Shown here piece by piece: positions 19,330-31,156 of a stretch of DNA of 64,000 bases (position 1 is the first letter of the stretch; each line of letters opens with the position of its first letter). Source of the DNA: Diplolepis rosae. Taxonomy: Eukaryota > Arthropoda > Insecta > Hymenoptera > Diplolepididae. The stretch lies in contig JAPYXD010000704.1 of assembly GCA_030998225.1 (NCBI GenBank), positions 14,384,001-14,448,000 on the forward strand. The letters run 5' to 3'. A model generated the notes under the pieces. The model saw only the letters and a program-made list of their open reading frames with translations. It made no database searches and had not been told where the DNA came from. The position numbers and the translations under genes were made by a program.

Positions 19330-20757
19330 ATGAGATTAAATGGGACCAAACAGACAGGTACGCGATAGGGAGTTTTTCTCAATTCAAATAAATCCCTATT
19401 GAATGAAATCAAACAGACAGACACATGATGGGGAGTTTTTCTCAAATCAAATACTCATCCCCACTAAATGGAATCAAACAAACAGGTACATAATTGGGAT
19501 TTTTTCTCAACGAAAATCATCCCCACTGAGTGGAATCAAAAAGACAGGTACATGATGGGGAGTTATTCTCAATCAAAATCATCTCCACTGAATGGAATGA
19601 ACCAGACATCCACACGATTAGGATTTTTTCCCAATTCAAATCATCCTTTATTATTAAATGGACTCAAATAGACAGGTATACAATGGGGAGTTTTACTCGA
19701 TTCTAATCATCCCCTATCAAATAAAATCAAACAAATAGGCACACGATGTGGAGATTTTCTCAATTCAATTAATCATCCTCATTAATGGAACAAACAAACA
19801 GGCACATGATGGGGAGTTATTTTCAATCAAAATCATCCCCTATCAAATAAAATCAAACAAATAGGCACACGAGTGGAGATTTTCTCAATTCAATTAATCA
19901 TCCTCATTAATGGAACAAACAAACAGGCACATGATGGGGAGTTATTTTCAATCAAAATCATCCCCTATCAAATAAAATCAAACAAATAGGCACACGATGT
20001 GGAGATTTTCTCAATTCAATTAATCATCCTCATTAATGGAACAAACAAACAGGCACATGATGGGGAGTTATTTTCAATCAAAATCATCCCCACTGAACGG
20101 AACCAAAGAAACAGGCACACAATGGGTAGTTTTTCTCAATTCAAATAATCATCCCCTTTAATGGAATAGAAAAGACAGGCACACACACGATGGGGAGTTT
20201 TTCTCAAATAAAATCATTCCCTATTAAATGAAAACAAACAGACAGGCACATGATGGAGAATTTTTCTCAATTCAACTCATCCCCTATTAAATGGAATCAA
20301 ACAAACAGGCTCATGAAGGGAAGTTATTCCTAATCAAAATCATCCCCACTGAATGGAATGAAACAGACAGCCAATCACACGATGGGGATTTTTTCTCAAT
20401 TCAAATCATCCTGTTTTTAACGCATTCAAACAGACATCCACACGATAGGGAGTTTTTCTCAATTCAAATCATCCTGTTTTAGATGGATTCAAACAGACAT
20501 GTACACAATGGGGAGTTTTTCTCGATTCAAACTATCTCCTATTAAATGAAATCAAACAAACAGGCACACGATGTGGAGATTTTCTCAAATAAAATCAATC
20601 CCTATTAAATGAAAATAAACAGACAAGCACACGATGGGGAATTTTTCTCCATACAAATCATCCCCTATTGAATGGAATCAAACAAACAGGCAAACTATGG
20701 GGAGTTTTTCTCAAATCAAATCATCCCCTATTAAATAAAATCAAACGGACAGGCCCC
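19330..20757. repeat. Minisatellite, ~60-bp unit, about 24 copies
   Basis: The unit reads approximately AAACAGACAGGCACACGATG, GGGAGTTTTTCTCAATTCAA, ATCATCCCCTATTAAATGGA. Units differ by substitutions and small indels. Around 19735-20080 a two-unit block (CACGATGTGGAGATTTTCTC / CATGATGGGGAGTTATTTTC) is repeated about three times, a higher-order period near 120 bp. It begins about 400 bp after the dipeptidase stop codon. Apparent open frames are by-products of the repeat. Confidence 0.92.
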
Positions 20758-20956
20758 ATATTAATAGAGATAAACGCAAACAACTATGATTTTTATGGTT
20801 TTTTTATAGTTTCACCATAAAAATCACCTAGTCGTCAATTTTTACTATTATATTTGTTATGAACGCGTCAATGTACGTAAATATGGGGAGTTTGATGGAA
20901 ATCTAAAAATTTACCTATTCAGAATCGCACCCTTATAATGGGTTTTGGCAGTTCTT
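20758..20956. other. Unassigned spacer
   Basis: No gene or repeat recognised. It contains the inverted pair ATGATTTTTATGGT / ACCATAAAAATCAC near 20785-20825. Confidence 0.4.
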
Positions 20957-22327
20957 TTTTACATTCTCATCATGGATGAGAAGGTATTGGTTTTATGTGA
21001 AAAATGACTTTCGAAATTTTCATCAAATCTTTACGTTTTGAGACCCCCTGAGTCAGAAAAAATGGTTTTTACGAAAGTGTCTGTCTGTCTGTCTGTAGGT
21101 CGTGTGCGGCATAACTCTCGATAGAATTATCAGATTGAATTGAGCTTTGGTACACTTTATCGGAGCCGAAAAAGTAAGGACAAGTTCGTTAACCAGCCAC
21201 ATCCAATCAAAATTGAGGGATGGAGCACTACTTTTGTGTTTTTGAAAATAATTTTTTGAAAAAATTAAAAATTCCAATCCTGTTTTTTGATAGTGCTCAT
21301 AAATCTCTACAAATTATCCTAATAATATTTTTTGATTAAATCAAAATTAGAAATGTTACAGCATATTCAAATTCGAAAAAAGTTAATATCAAAATTCCAT
21401 TTTCCAGTTAAATTATACGAGATACGAAAAAACGTTATGATACAATATTATTGAATACATAAAGACCTACAAATTTGAATTATAACATTTTCTCATAAGA
21501 TGCATATTTTTCTTTTTAATTAAAAAAAAAACAATTGAAAATCCAAAATTCAATTTTTTAACAATAATATTGGAAATACCAAAAAAACGTAAGAATACAA
21601 AGTTGTTCGTTTCAAAAAGATCTACAAATTTTGTCTGACACAGTTTCTGATAAAAGATATATTTTTCGTTTCAATTCCAAAAAATACGATAAAAATGAAA
21701 AAATTCCATTTTTTAGACAAAATATGTGAGATGCAAAAAAACATTTAGATGGAAAATTGTTTGCCTAAATGAGGTCTACAAATTCTGATAAAGAAATTTC
21801 GGGACAGGATGTATATTTTATGTTTTGATTTTTAATATTGAAAAAATTCGATTTTTTTCACCAAAATATGTGAGATACGAAATAAGCGTTGTTCTGCAAA
21901 ATCGTTTCCTTAAATAAAGTCTACGATTGTTTTTCCTTTTTAGATATGTGGAAGAAAGTAAATTCTTTTAATCATGTAATTTATTAAAAAGTTATACTGA
22001 AATGTATACAGAAACTCGAGCGCGAAGCGCGAGTGTCATGATGAGAATGTGTTCCTTAAGGCCGATAGAGCCTTAAGTAAATTGAATTTCCTGTTTCACT
22101 TAAATTCAAAAAGAAATTCAGTGACTTTGAGAAAATGTGTAATTCACATCATCTGTAATATTATTATAAAATTGGTTTGAGCTTCAGTATCAAAATATAA
22201 GAAATAAACTTAAATGTATGCGAAGAGCATAAGACCGAGCGCGAAGTGCGAGGTCCAGAAAGAACGGAGCGCGAAGCGAGCTGCGCGCGAAGCGCGCGAT
22301 GAGAATGTGCCCGCGAAACGGGCAGAT
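20957..22327 (-). repeat. Dispersed 1.4-kb repeat, copy 2 (full length)
   Basis: Runs from ACATTCTCATCATGGATGAG to GATGAGAATGTGCCCGCGAA then ACGGGCAGATTTTT, opposite in orientation to copy 1. Contains (GTCT)n at about 21078-21098 and several GAGCGCGAAGCGCGAG palindromes. No coding capacity; an open frame at 21053-21277 recurs only in other copies of the repeat. Confidence 0.8.
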
Positions 22328-23140
22328 TTTTAAATCTTATTTTTCTCGAAAAATAATGGTTTTAGGAAAAAAATTTATCGAACGTTAAAGATAGATCTTT
22401 TCATCCGCTACAACTTTTGCAGAAAATATTTTTTTCCTAGATGAATATTTATTTACATAAAATGAAAAAACTTGTTAAAAACATTTTTTCTTTGTTAGTT
22501 TTGACCTTGAAAATTAAATTTGCGGGTATTTTCATTATGATATTCGTAAACTTGTATTGTGAAGAAAATAGTAATTTTTTATTAATTCATTTAATAAATC
22601 TAGAAATGTTTCTTTACCTTTATTAGTACAATTGAAATTAACTGTACAAATATATATAAACTGCCTGACACTAATCAAATGTTTTCTATATGATGAACTT
22701 ACCTTGAATTATAAAATCACTTTACACAAATCAGAAAGCACACACTTTTACATTTTTAATAAAAGTCGACATGAATTTTCTTGTTCCTACTTTTTTATCA
22801 CCCTGTATAAATCCATATATTGAAAAATTATTTATAAATTGATATACCGTTATGTATACAATTAATCCCGTGAGTGTTACGCGACTCTATTACTTATTCA
22901 TATGTAGAGAGAAAACGTGACCATGTTATGTTCGTTTCACCGTTTAAAAAAAATACTCATGAAAAAAAAAGATGCGCTTCTTGTTTTCGAATGAAAATAT
23001 ATTCTTAGGTAATTGATAACGTGTTCATTTAAATATGACAATTGTTTTGATGAAAAAATTGAGCTTGTTTGGCGATTATCTTAACTCTTTTATAAGAAAA
23101 AACGTTGTCTGCCAGAAAGAAAATTTCAAAACCACCCAAG
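22328..23140. other. AT-rich DNA, nothing recognised
   Basis: Short open frames here (22441-22626, 22632-22823) are AT-rich, lack homology I can recognise and have no splice or promoter context, so they are left as non-coding. Confidence 0.45.
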
Positions 23141-23149
23141 TGCGATTTG

Positions 23150-23575
23150 CCGAAGGTGATAATACGGCACAATATTGGCCCAATCTCGGCAGCCAAGAGT
23201 CGGCTATTGTTATTGGGCCAGTGTCAATGTTTGCATCGGTCAAGTGCTGGGCCGACGTCGGCAGCCTTTTTTGACTGTTTAAATTTACCGACCTTCAGTT
23301 GAAACTTGGCCCAGTATCGGCCCTATACCAAGCCGATTGTCATTTTTACTATGGCATCCATTGCCATCGGCACAGCATTGGACCGTTGCTGTGCCGAAAA
23401 CAAGTGCTGGCGGCCAGAGTTTGGGCCAGAATTGGCCGCCAAGTGATTACCGAAATTATCATTCAAGCAACGGTACGATATTGGCAGCCGATCTTCGGCA
23501 AATTTTTGTCGATGCTGGGCCAGTGTTGGGCCGTATTTAACTTCGCATTTTGGCACAGTCACTACAAGTAAGTTT
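23150..23575. repeat. GC-richer repeat of TTGGGCCAGT / CGGCAGCC words
   Basis: Compositional island in AT-rich DNA built from degenerate words such as ATTGGCCCAATCTCGGCAGC, GGGCCAGTGTTGGGCCG and GCCGACGTCGGC, present on both strands. The edges share inverted words (GATTTGCCGAAGGT / AATTTGCCGAAGAT in complement), so it may be a decayed foldback element. Overlapping frames on both strands are consequences of composition. Confidence 0.5.
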
Positions 23576-25060
23576 ATTGGGTCTCCAATTTTGAACTCAA
23601 CAATAATAATAATGGACTGAAATTTGAAAAAATACTATAAATTACTTGCTCTTTTCATTCTTAATTTTTTAATTTTATGAAATTAAAAAATCATATCAAT
23701 TAAATATTTGTTTAACTCCTCAACTTTTAAGCAAAATTTAATGAGTTGATCGCAAAATGTATAGCGTAATTTACTGAATGAATATTTTTAAACTTTGTAT
23801 GTTTCAGTATTTTGGGTCACTAATTCCATCTGGCAATTTTAGAAACTTGTAATTGGATTGGGTTGGAATCTGGAAAAGATTAGATTTGGATGCCAGATTT
23901 TGGAAATCTAGCATCAGGTTTTCAAAGTTTAAGATGGCGGATATATTTTTCTAATAATTTTAGATTTTTGGTCAGCTAAATTAGATCTTTTGGATTAAAT
24001 TTCAAAAAACTGACTTCAGAATCGCGTTCAGCACTTCAAAAAACTTAAAAACGCAACTTTTATTACTATTTAATAAGCCAGATTGGATTTGCCATTTAAA
24101 ATTCTGAAAAATTAATATCAGATTAGCATTTAGAGACTTCAAAATTTCATACGGCGCGATTCTTTGCATCAATAAATCAAAAGAAAACTAAAGCAAAATT
24201 CAAAATTACACTTAGAAAAAATATTTAGTTTTTTTTTACATTTTTTTTATGGAATAATTTAGTATATTTACGCAAATGTTTTCTTTGAATCAATCAAAAT
24301 TTTGTTGAATAAACCAGAAAATATTCTGTAAATGAAAGAAACATTTCTTCAATATGCGGTCAAAAAAACTTTCTTTGAATTGAAAAACTTTTTATTTATT
24401 CAAAATTTTTTTTTAATGCAAACAAATCTATTCCTATAGGTTAAACAAAACTTTTTTGGATCAAAAAACTTTTTTTAAGTCTGATGAATTTTTTCTTGAC
24501 CATGTACCAAAAAAATATTTTTTGATTTGAATATATATAATTATATATATATATATATATTTGTTACAAGTTTTTAAAATAACTTATCATGGAATCCTAC
24601 TGACTTCCTCAACAAAAAACATATTTGCCTCCATCTGATAAATCATAAATAAAACAATGAATAAAAAAAACCTTTAAGATTTGTTTGTTTTGAATAATTC
24701 ATGCATGATAGGTGGGAAGAATGACCGACAAATATATTAATCGAATCAAGCGTCACAATAATTTAATTTCAAATTTGCATATGTGTTTCGATTTTATAAG
24801 AGAAGTCATTGTCCCCAGTATTATAATAATTAGCCGTTCGTGCAAAACTTCTCACCTTAGCCTTTAAGACATGAGTCAATTTCAACAAAAATAACAAAAA
24901 TATAAGATGAAAGTGAATCTCTTTCATATTCATCAGACACAGCTTCTACATCCATAATTTTGTCCTAATTAGACTGAATTATTCAAAACTACAAAAAATA
25001 ACTTCAAAATATTATTTTAAACTTGAATTTCTTCAACTTTTGCTTTGAGGCCGTGTAGTA
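23576..25060. other. AT-rich DNA with a decayed palindromic MITE
   Basis: 23820-24170 contains recurring AGATTTTGG/CCAGATT words without clear order. About 24210-24510 resembles the GGTCAAAGAAA MITE family (ATATGCGGTCAAAAAAACTT). A (TA)n tract lies at 24530-24562. Nothing coding was recognised. Confidence 0.5.
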
Positions 25061-25064
25061 GGTT

Positions 25065-26725
25065 AGTTCATCCACGAAAATTAGACCTCAGGCAAAAATA
25101 AATAATTTTGTTTTCAAAAAAAGCAATATTATTATTGAAGGGCTAATTTCAAAGAGAAAAGATTATTTTCCATGAATAAAATTTGAAATGCAGAAGAATA
25201 ATGTATTTAACAAATTTTTATTTTTGCCGAAATTTTTCCTTATCGCTTCATACCAAATTTAAAAAAATGATGTGATTCTAATAAATCACGGATCGTTTTT
25301 TAAGGAGAAAGAATCTTCACAACTTTACCGTTCCCCATTTTTGGAAGTAAATTTTTTAATGGCTGAAACTATTAAAAATTAATTTTCCAAAACGAAATTC
25401 TTATAAACAAATTGCTCAATTTGGTAATAATTTATACATGTTAGAAAATTGGAAAAGATTATGTTATAAAGAAGAGCTAATTTCAATGAAAAAAGATTTT
25501 TTTCCATGATACGAATTTTGTATGCAGAAAAATAATGTATTTAACAAATTTTTATTTTTGACGAACTTTTTTTCTCATCGCTTCTTACCAAATTTTAAAA
25601 AATTATGTGATTCTAATAAATCACGGATCATTTTTTCAGGAAAAAGAATCTTCACAACTTTACCGATCCCAATTTTTGGAAATAAATTTTTCAATGGCTA
25701 AAACCATTAAAAATCAATTTCCTGAAAAAAAATTCTTATAAACAAATTGCTGAATTTGGTAATAATTTATTCATTTTCGAAAATTAAGAAACGTTTAAGT
25801 TGTAGAGAAGGGCTAATTTTAAAGAGAAAAGATTATTTTCCATGAATAAAATTTGAAATGTAGAAGAATAATGTATTTAACAAATTTTTATTTTTGCCGA
25901 AATTTTTCCTTATCGCTTCATACCAAATTTAAAAAAATGATGTGATTCTAATAAATCACGAATCATTTTTTCAGTAAAAAGAATCTTTAAAACTTAACCG
26001 TTTCCAATTTTCGGAAATAAATTCTTTAATGACTGGGGCCATTAAAAATTAATTTTCCAAAACAAAATTCTTATAAACAAATTGTTGAATTTGGTAATAA
26101 TTTATTCATTTTCGGAAATTAGGAAACGGTTAAGTTGTAGAGAAGGGCTAATTTGAAAGAGGAAAGATTTTTTTCCATGATACGAATTTGAAATGTAGAA
26201 AAATAATTAATTCAACAAATTTTATTTGTATCCGAATATTTTTCTTTATTGCTTCATACCAAATTTAAAAAAATGATGTGATCCTAATAAATCGCGGATT
26301 ATTTTTTCATGAAAAAGAATCTTTACAACTTTAAAGTTCCCAATTTTCTAAAATGAATAAATTATTACCAAATTCAGTAATTCGTTTATAAGAATTTGTT
26401 TTTGAGAATTAATTTTTAATGGTTCCAGCCATTAAATAATTTATTTTCAAAAATTGGGAACGGTAAAGTTGTGAAGATTCTTTTTCCTGAAAAAATGATT
26501 CGTGATTTATTAGAATCACATCATTTTTTTAAATTTGGTATGAAGCGGTAAAAAAAACAGTTCCGGTAAAAATAAAATTTCTTAAATACATTATTTTTCT
26601 GCATTTCAAATTTTTTTCTTGAAAAATAATCTTTTCTCTTTCAAATTAGCCCATCAATATTAATATTTCTATTCTTTAAAACAAAATTATCTATTTTTAC
26701 CTGAGGTCTAATTTTCGTGGTTAAA
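25065..26725. mobile_element. Composite GGTAGTT-family hairpin element with internal tandem copies
   Basis: Left end GGTTAGTTCATCCACGAAAA, right end complement of CCACGAAAATTAGACCTCAG at about 26705. Between them the half-arm module (GGGCTAATTTSAAAGAGAAA … TCGCTTCATACCAAATT … TTCTTATAAACAAATTGCTGA) repeats about four times in the same direction before the final inverted arm, giving 1.66 kb against ~650 bp for the simple copies. Confidence 0.75.
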
Positions 26726-26840
26726 CTTTCTTAAGACTTTAACTTAATTGGTTGAGGTTTCTGTAACGGTGCATATTTTTATATCTAGAACTAATTTGGT
26801 GCTAATATACTGTTATTTTTTATAAATTATACTCACTAAT

Positions 26841-27005
26841 AAGGATCTTAATTTGGCACTGTTAAGGCCCTACGTTAATCGTAAATCGAATGAAGCAGGA
26901 TATGATGAAACTTGCAAATAAGATTCTAATTTGGCACTGTTAGGGCCCTACGTTGATCGTAAATCGTATCTACCAGGATATGATGAGACTCGCAAATAAG
27001 ATTCT
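26841..27005. repeat. Two-copy tandem repeat, 79-bp unit
   Basis: TTAATTTGGCACTGTTAAGG, CCCTACGTTAATCGTAAATC, then CAGGATATGATGAAACTTGC, repeated at 79-bp spacing with several differences, and a partial third copy (AAGATTCTAATTT). Confidence 0.8.
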
Positions 27006-27139
27006 AATTTTGAACTTGCCGAATGAATTACTGGTGATCGTTTCAAAAAATTAATTTTCGATGTGGCAAATTAATAAAGATAATTTTTAATGAATCCGTG
27101 TCATAATTTTCTTTGATGGCTATCGACTTTTAAGGAATT

Positions 27140-27480
27140 AGTCGCAGTCGGAATTTTCAAAAAATCGATTTTTGGGTTATTGCATATTCTTATAGTGTAA
27201 CGTATAGCGAAAATTACCAAGAATAAAAAGTTCTTAAAATTCGTCAAAGAATACATACAAATTTTTTCGGGTTGATTTGAGCAATTTTTTTATTTTGCAA
27301 AAGTTATGCTATTTGCAAAATTGAAAAGTTGTTCGAAACGTTTTGAAAAAGCTCAGACATATTCTTTAAGTGATTCTAAGAACTTTTCATTCTTGGTAAT
27401 TTTCTCGGTTTGTTCATATTTTCTGACAAAAAAATCCTGAATTTATTCGTGAAAATTTTGTAATTCGGGCGCCATTTTGT
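27140..27480. repeat. Inverted repeat
   Basis: AAAATTACCAAGAATAAAAAG at about 27210 pairs with CTTTTCATTCTTGGTAATTTT at about 27385, with further symmetry in the loop (AAAAGTTCTTA / TAAGAAC). No coding capacity. Possibly a MITE whose termini I could not fix. Confidence 0.45.
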
Positions 27481-28318
27481 AAAGACAAAAGTGAAAAATT
27501 AATCTCTGAACCACACCTTCTTAAAGTTCAGACATTTATTCCACTGGTTAAAAATGTTCCAGGTCGTTGACAGACCAGGAAACCTTTCAAAACTCGCTTT
27601 CAAAAAAAAAGATCGAAAAAATCGTGCTTTTTTTTCTTTTAAACTGAATACTTTTGTAATCAATAATTTTTTAGATCAATTTCGTATTTACCATTGGAAA
27701 GGGAACGTCTTGAACTTCACAAATATGTCCCTCTCAATTTTTTCAGTCGCGAATAGCATAAGTTACACGGCCTCAAAGACCGGTGTATCGTTTATGCCAT
27801 TTTGGCCCTTAAAGGGTTAAATACGTTTTTCTCAAAACCACGTTTTTTAAATCGGTGGCCACGATTACTCGAAAATGGCTTAAACGATTTACTTCAAACT
27901 TAAGCAGCTTCTTTTATATATAAAAGTACGGTGCTTGATCCTAGATTTTTTTTTCCATTCAAAACTTTCTTTATAAGAAAGTGCACTACTTGGGAATTGA
28001 GAGCAAATTGATTTTTCATAAACAATTAGTGCAAAGGAAACAACAACATTTCTAAATGATCAATGCTTCCCGATGTAATATATTGGCTATGGTTATTAAT
28101 ACCAACTTTCTACATTTCTGGCAACAATTAAACAGCATGATATTTTTATGTCGAAATCGAACGGATTAGCAAATGATCTGGTTGACATCAGAAGATCGTT
28201 TTCGTCAGAATCTGCACGGACAGAACTATAAAAGAAATGGCATATCTAACGATAAAACCCCAACGAAATCATGGCTTTCACAAAGGTTTGATATAGTTTG
28301 ACCATTTTACAAGACATA
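27481..28318. other. AT-rich DNA, nothing recognised
   Basis: An 88-codon frame at 27554-27820 has no recognisable domain and ends in repeat-like sequence (TTTTGGCCCTTAAAGGGTTA). No splice-supported exon was found. Confidence 0.4.
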
Positions 28319-28740
28319 CTCTCTAAACCTGAATCAGTGAAAAAGTCACTGATTACATCAGTGAAAATATATCAACTGATGAATCAATGCCCTGATTTTA
28401 TTTCACTGAGGAATCAGTGAACGCGCCATGTTAACATAACTTTTGAATTCGCGAATTCAAAAGTTTTATCTATAGGTTGCATAATATAATTATACACAAT
28501 AATAATTACAATATATAATAATAATTACGTAATTTATTTTTAGCGTTGTTTAACCTAAAATAAACGAGTTTATCGTCGATCGTTAAAATATATATTGAGG
28601 TTTTATTTTCTCCACCTGAAGATTTCACTGATTCAATAATTGAGTTCAATTTATTTCACTGATTCATCAGTCAAATTTCACTGATTCTTAGTGAAATACT
28701 TATAGCTGCTGTCATCAGTTAATAGTCACTGCTTGTTAAT
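28319..28740. mobile_element. CTCTCTAAACCTGAATCAGT MITE, long subfamily
   Basis: Left terminus CTCTCTAAACCTGAATCAGT after TA (28317-28318). The interior TATATCAACTGATGAATCA, CACTGAGGAATCAGTGAACG and AACATAACTTTTGAAT matches the complement of 62265-62523. The right end lacks the AGAGAG terminus. Confidence 0.6.
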
Positions 28741-28997
28741 TAATTATTCAAGTTTTTGTTTGTTTTTTATTTTAAATTCATTAGTTAATTTTAAATGTTT
28801 ATATATTGATATATTAAAAATATTAAACATTATAAAATAAAACATATTTCTGTTTGGTAGTTTTTATAATACATTTTATGAAAATTCAGTTGAGTTTCAT
28901 AATATTAAAAAAAAATTCAGTATATTTTTCGTAATTTTAAGATATCTTTACTCAAAAACATCATAAATATCGTCAAATTTTGCGCTACCTTTGTGTA

Positions 28998-29087
28998 GTC
29001 GAGACGCAGCTGAGGCAAAGCTGAGACGAAGCTGAGGCAAAGCCGAGACGAAGCCGAGACAAAGCCGAGACGAAGCCAAGGCGCGAT
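28998..29087. repeat. 12-bp minisatellite (GAGACGAAGCYG)
   Basis: About seven copies of GAGACGAAGCTG / AGGCAAAGCCGA-type units, giving a strongly strand-asymmetric purine-rich tract. It is immediately followed by GC-richer unique DNA. Confidence 0.85.
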
Positions 29088-29099
29088 CACTCCTGCGAG

Positions 29100-29593
29100 C
29101 ATTTTAAGCGAGTCTCGTAATTTCCCGAATTGTGTGCATTGGCATATATTCTATTTTATGTGACTTCGGTGCGTATACGAGTTTTTATGCGTACACTCGA
29201 ATCTAATCTAGTATTCATCAGGATTCTCGTCCATTGCACTTGATATTTCGCGACTAGTCCCGGCCATTTTGATTTTATTGATCTTGTGTAGTATTAATGG
29301 ATTTTAATAGACGCATGCGCAGTTCAAATGTACAAGGCTTTGCCAGTAAGGTGCTAACGCTGTACGAAGAAGAAGAAGAAGAATAAGAAGAAGATTGTGC
29401 TCCGCTGTATGGCTATAGGCACATGCGCAGTTCAATTTTTGCATTACATTCCTCTGTATCGTAATACACAACATTGCGATACTCTCAACTGTAGCGTAAA
29501 AACGAGTTTACGCGCCGGAGGCACATAAAAGAATTTAATGTTTACATTTTAAATGATATTAAAAAAATGTAACTACGAAACTATCAAATACTA
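29100..29593. other. Unique, less AT-rich spacer with (GAA)n
   Basis: Contains GAAGAAGAAGAAGAATAAGA at about 29367-29396 and the recurrent words CATGCGCAGTTCAA (29313 and 29431). No coding exon recognised. Confidence 0.45.
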
Positions 29594-29705
29594 CTCTGGG
29601 CAAAAACTAAAGTGAATTTTGTTATAAAACAAAAAATCTTTATTTATTTATCCAAATCAATTTCATCCCCTTCAAAGTAATCCCCTCCCGATATAATGCA
29701 CTTAT

Positions 29706-30338
29706 GGGGGGAGACTCGTTTAGAGGGTAAAAAAAATGGATATTTTGCAAATAGTCTTAATCGTTAGTAGGCATATCTAAAAATATTTTTATGAAGTTTC
29801 AGATAAAAATTTGAAATACTTCCTTAGCTACAGCCTTTGGCACACCGAGCGTACACAAGGCCAGGTGAACGCGCTCGGGATCTTTGAAGGCCTTTTTCTC
29901 GAAACCGTATTTTTGAAAACTGCGGGCGTGATTAGAAGAATTTTTATCGACGGATTTAATCAAACCAGGACATTTTTAAAAGCTTATCAATAGAGTTTCT
30001 GTTTTAACTAAAAAAATTACATCAAAAGTTATAATAAATTGTTTTTTAAAGCATATAAACTTTAAAATTTTGCTTAAAAAATGGAACTTTTATTTCAAAA
30101 ACCACCAAATTTTCAAATTTTGAAAATTTCAATAATATTTTTAGTTCAAATAGGAGGTATTCTCATGTAGTTTCAGTTTTTTTGATTTATGTGTCTCAGA
30201 TTAAAATTGCGACCGCTATCACGCCCGTAATAGAGGTCGTCTGGCAGCGCAGTGCTGTAAACAACAGTGCTTTTGTGTTATAAAGCATGATAATTTCTAT
30301 TTATCCTAAATTTAGGCGTCCTAAACGAGTCTCCCCCC
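29706..30338. mobile_element. 633-bp TIR element inserted in the mariner
   Basis: TIRs GGGGGGAGACTCGTTTAG and complement. Flanks repeat TTAT (29702-29705, 30339-30342), or CTTATG if one G/C of the TIR is counted as target. The empty site is certain because rejoining the flanks restores the mariner C-terminal frame. The interior has a 60-codon open frame (29811-29993) with no recognised domain. It shares AGACTCGTTTA with the MITE at 8467-8660 but not its ends. Superfamily unknown. Confidence 0.88.
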
Positions 30339-30640
30339 TTATGCCAACGTTTTTTCCAATCGTCGGAACACTTGTTAAATTCGATTTCCGGAATTGCCTT
30401 CGAAGCCTTCTTCGATTCGGCTTGTATCTCTTCAATCGTGTCAAAACGGTGTCCTCGGAGTGGTTTTTTGAGTTTGGGGAATAGCCAAAAGTCACACGGA
30501 GCCAAATCAGGCGAATATGATGGTTGTGGAACGATATGCGTTGAGTTTTTGGCGAAATGGTCACGGGGAACGAGTGCAGAATGAGACGGCGCAGTATCGT
30601 GATGCAAAAACCACGAGTTGTTTGCCCAAAATATCTTTTG
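30339..30640 (-). pseudogene. Mariner transposase, C-terminal catalytic part (DD34D), split by an insertion
   Basis: In another frame from the N-terminal part: [14 protein letters not shown], then YSPDLAPCDFWLFPKLKK. There are 34 residues between the HHD Asp and the APCD Asp, the DD34D spacing of mariners. The frame continues to KKRWHK and is then interrupted by the 633-bp insertion. The expected last residues (GGDYFEGDEIDLDK then stop) resume on the far side at about 29640-29700. Confidence 0.92.
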
Positions 30641-30960
30641 AAACGGTATTGAGTGATCCTCTTGAAATCCCAATAGTGTCAGCAAGGTCTCTAATTGTCA
30701 ATCGACGATTTTTGTGCACTAATTCTTTGATTTGATTGACGTATTGCTCGTCAGTTGATGTTGATGGTCGTCCGGGGCGTTCCAAGTCATCAACACGTTC
30801 TCTGCCTTCTTTGAAGTCTTTGTACCACTTATAAACATTTTTTTGCGACATGGTCAAAGCACCGAAGGCCTTCTGCAACATTCTGAACGTTTCCGCAACT
30901 GAAATTTCATTCCGCAAACAAAATTTAATCGCACTTCTTTGCTCAACAAATTCAGACATT
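30561..30960 (-). pseudogene. Mariner transposase, N-terminal DNA-binding part (broken)
   Basis: Starts [14 protein letters not shown], with the paired helix-turn-helix region typical of mariner ([15 protein letters not shown], then [20 protein letters not shown] and the ERPGRPST linker) up to [15 protein letters not shown]. After this the frame runs into unrelated residues. The junction at about 30620-30630 is where the catalytic domain's first half has been deleted, including the first catalytic Asp (TGDE-type motif). The element cannot encode an active transposase. Confidence 0.9.
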
Positions 30961-31156
30961 GTAAAAATCGAAAAAATCACTTTTAGTCGTTTAGAAAACA
31001 CAAGCGTAACTATGTAACAAATGATGACATTGACATGAAATTTGGCACAGATGTCAGTAACAGTAGGACCAACATAAAAATAAAAGAGTTTGTTCGAATC
31101 GGTTAGCCCGCGAAGTTTAAATTAAAAATTAACCTTAGTTTTTGCCCACAGGAGTA

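Larger units (their letters stand above)
29594..31154 (-). mobile_element. Defective mariner element, TA-flanked, interrupted by another element
   Basis: TIRs TGGGCAAAAACTAAAGT and the complement of GGGCAAAAACTAAGGTTAAT, with TA at 29592-29593 and 31155-31156. The coding strand is minus. Subtracting the 633-bp insertion leaves about 930 bp against ~1.3 kb for an intact mariner, in line with an internal deletion in the transposase. Confidence 0.9.

Noticed and set aside
19468..20482. Open frames with repeated SIQIILF/GSYSQSK words
   Set aside because: Products of the 60-bp minisatellite, whose period is often a multiple of three.
23035..23571. Cluster of 65-90-codon frames
   Set aside because: They overlap in different frames and strands and follow the local GC increase. 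No frame has a domain or splice context.
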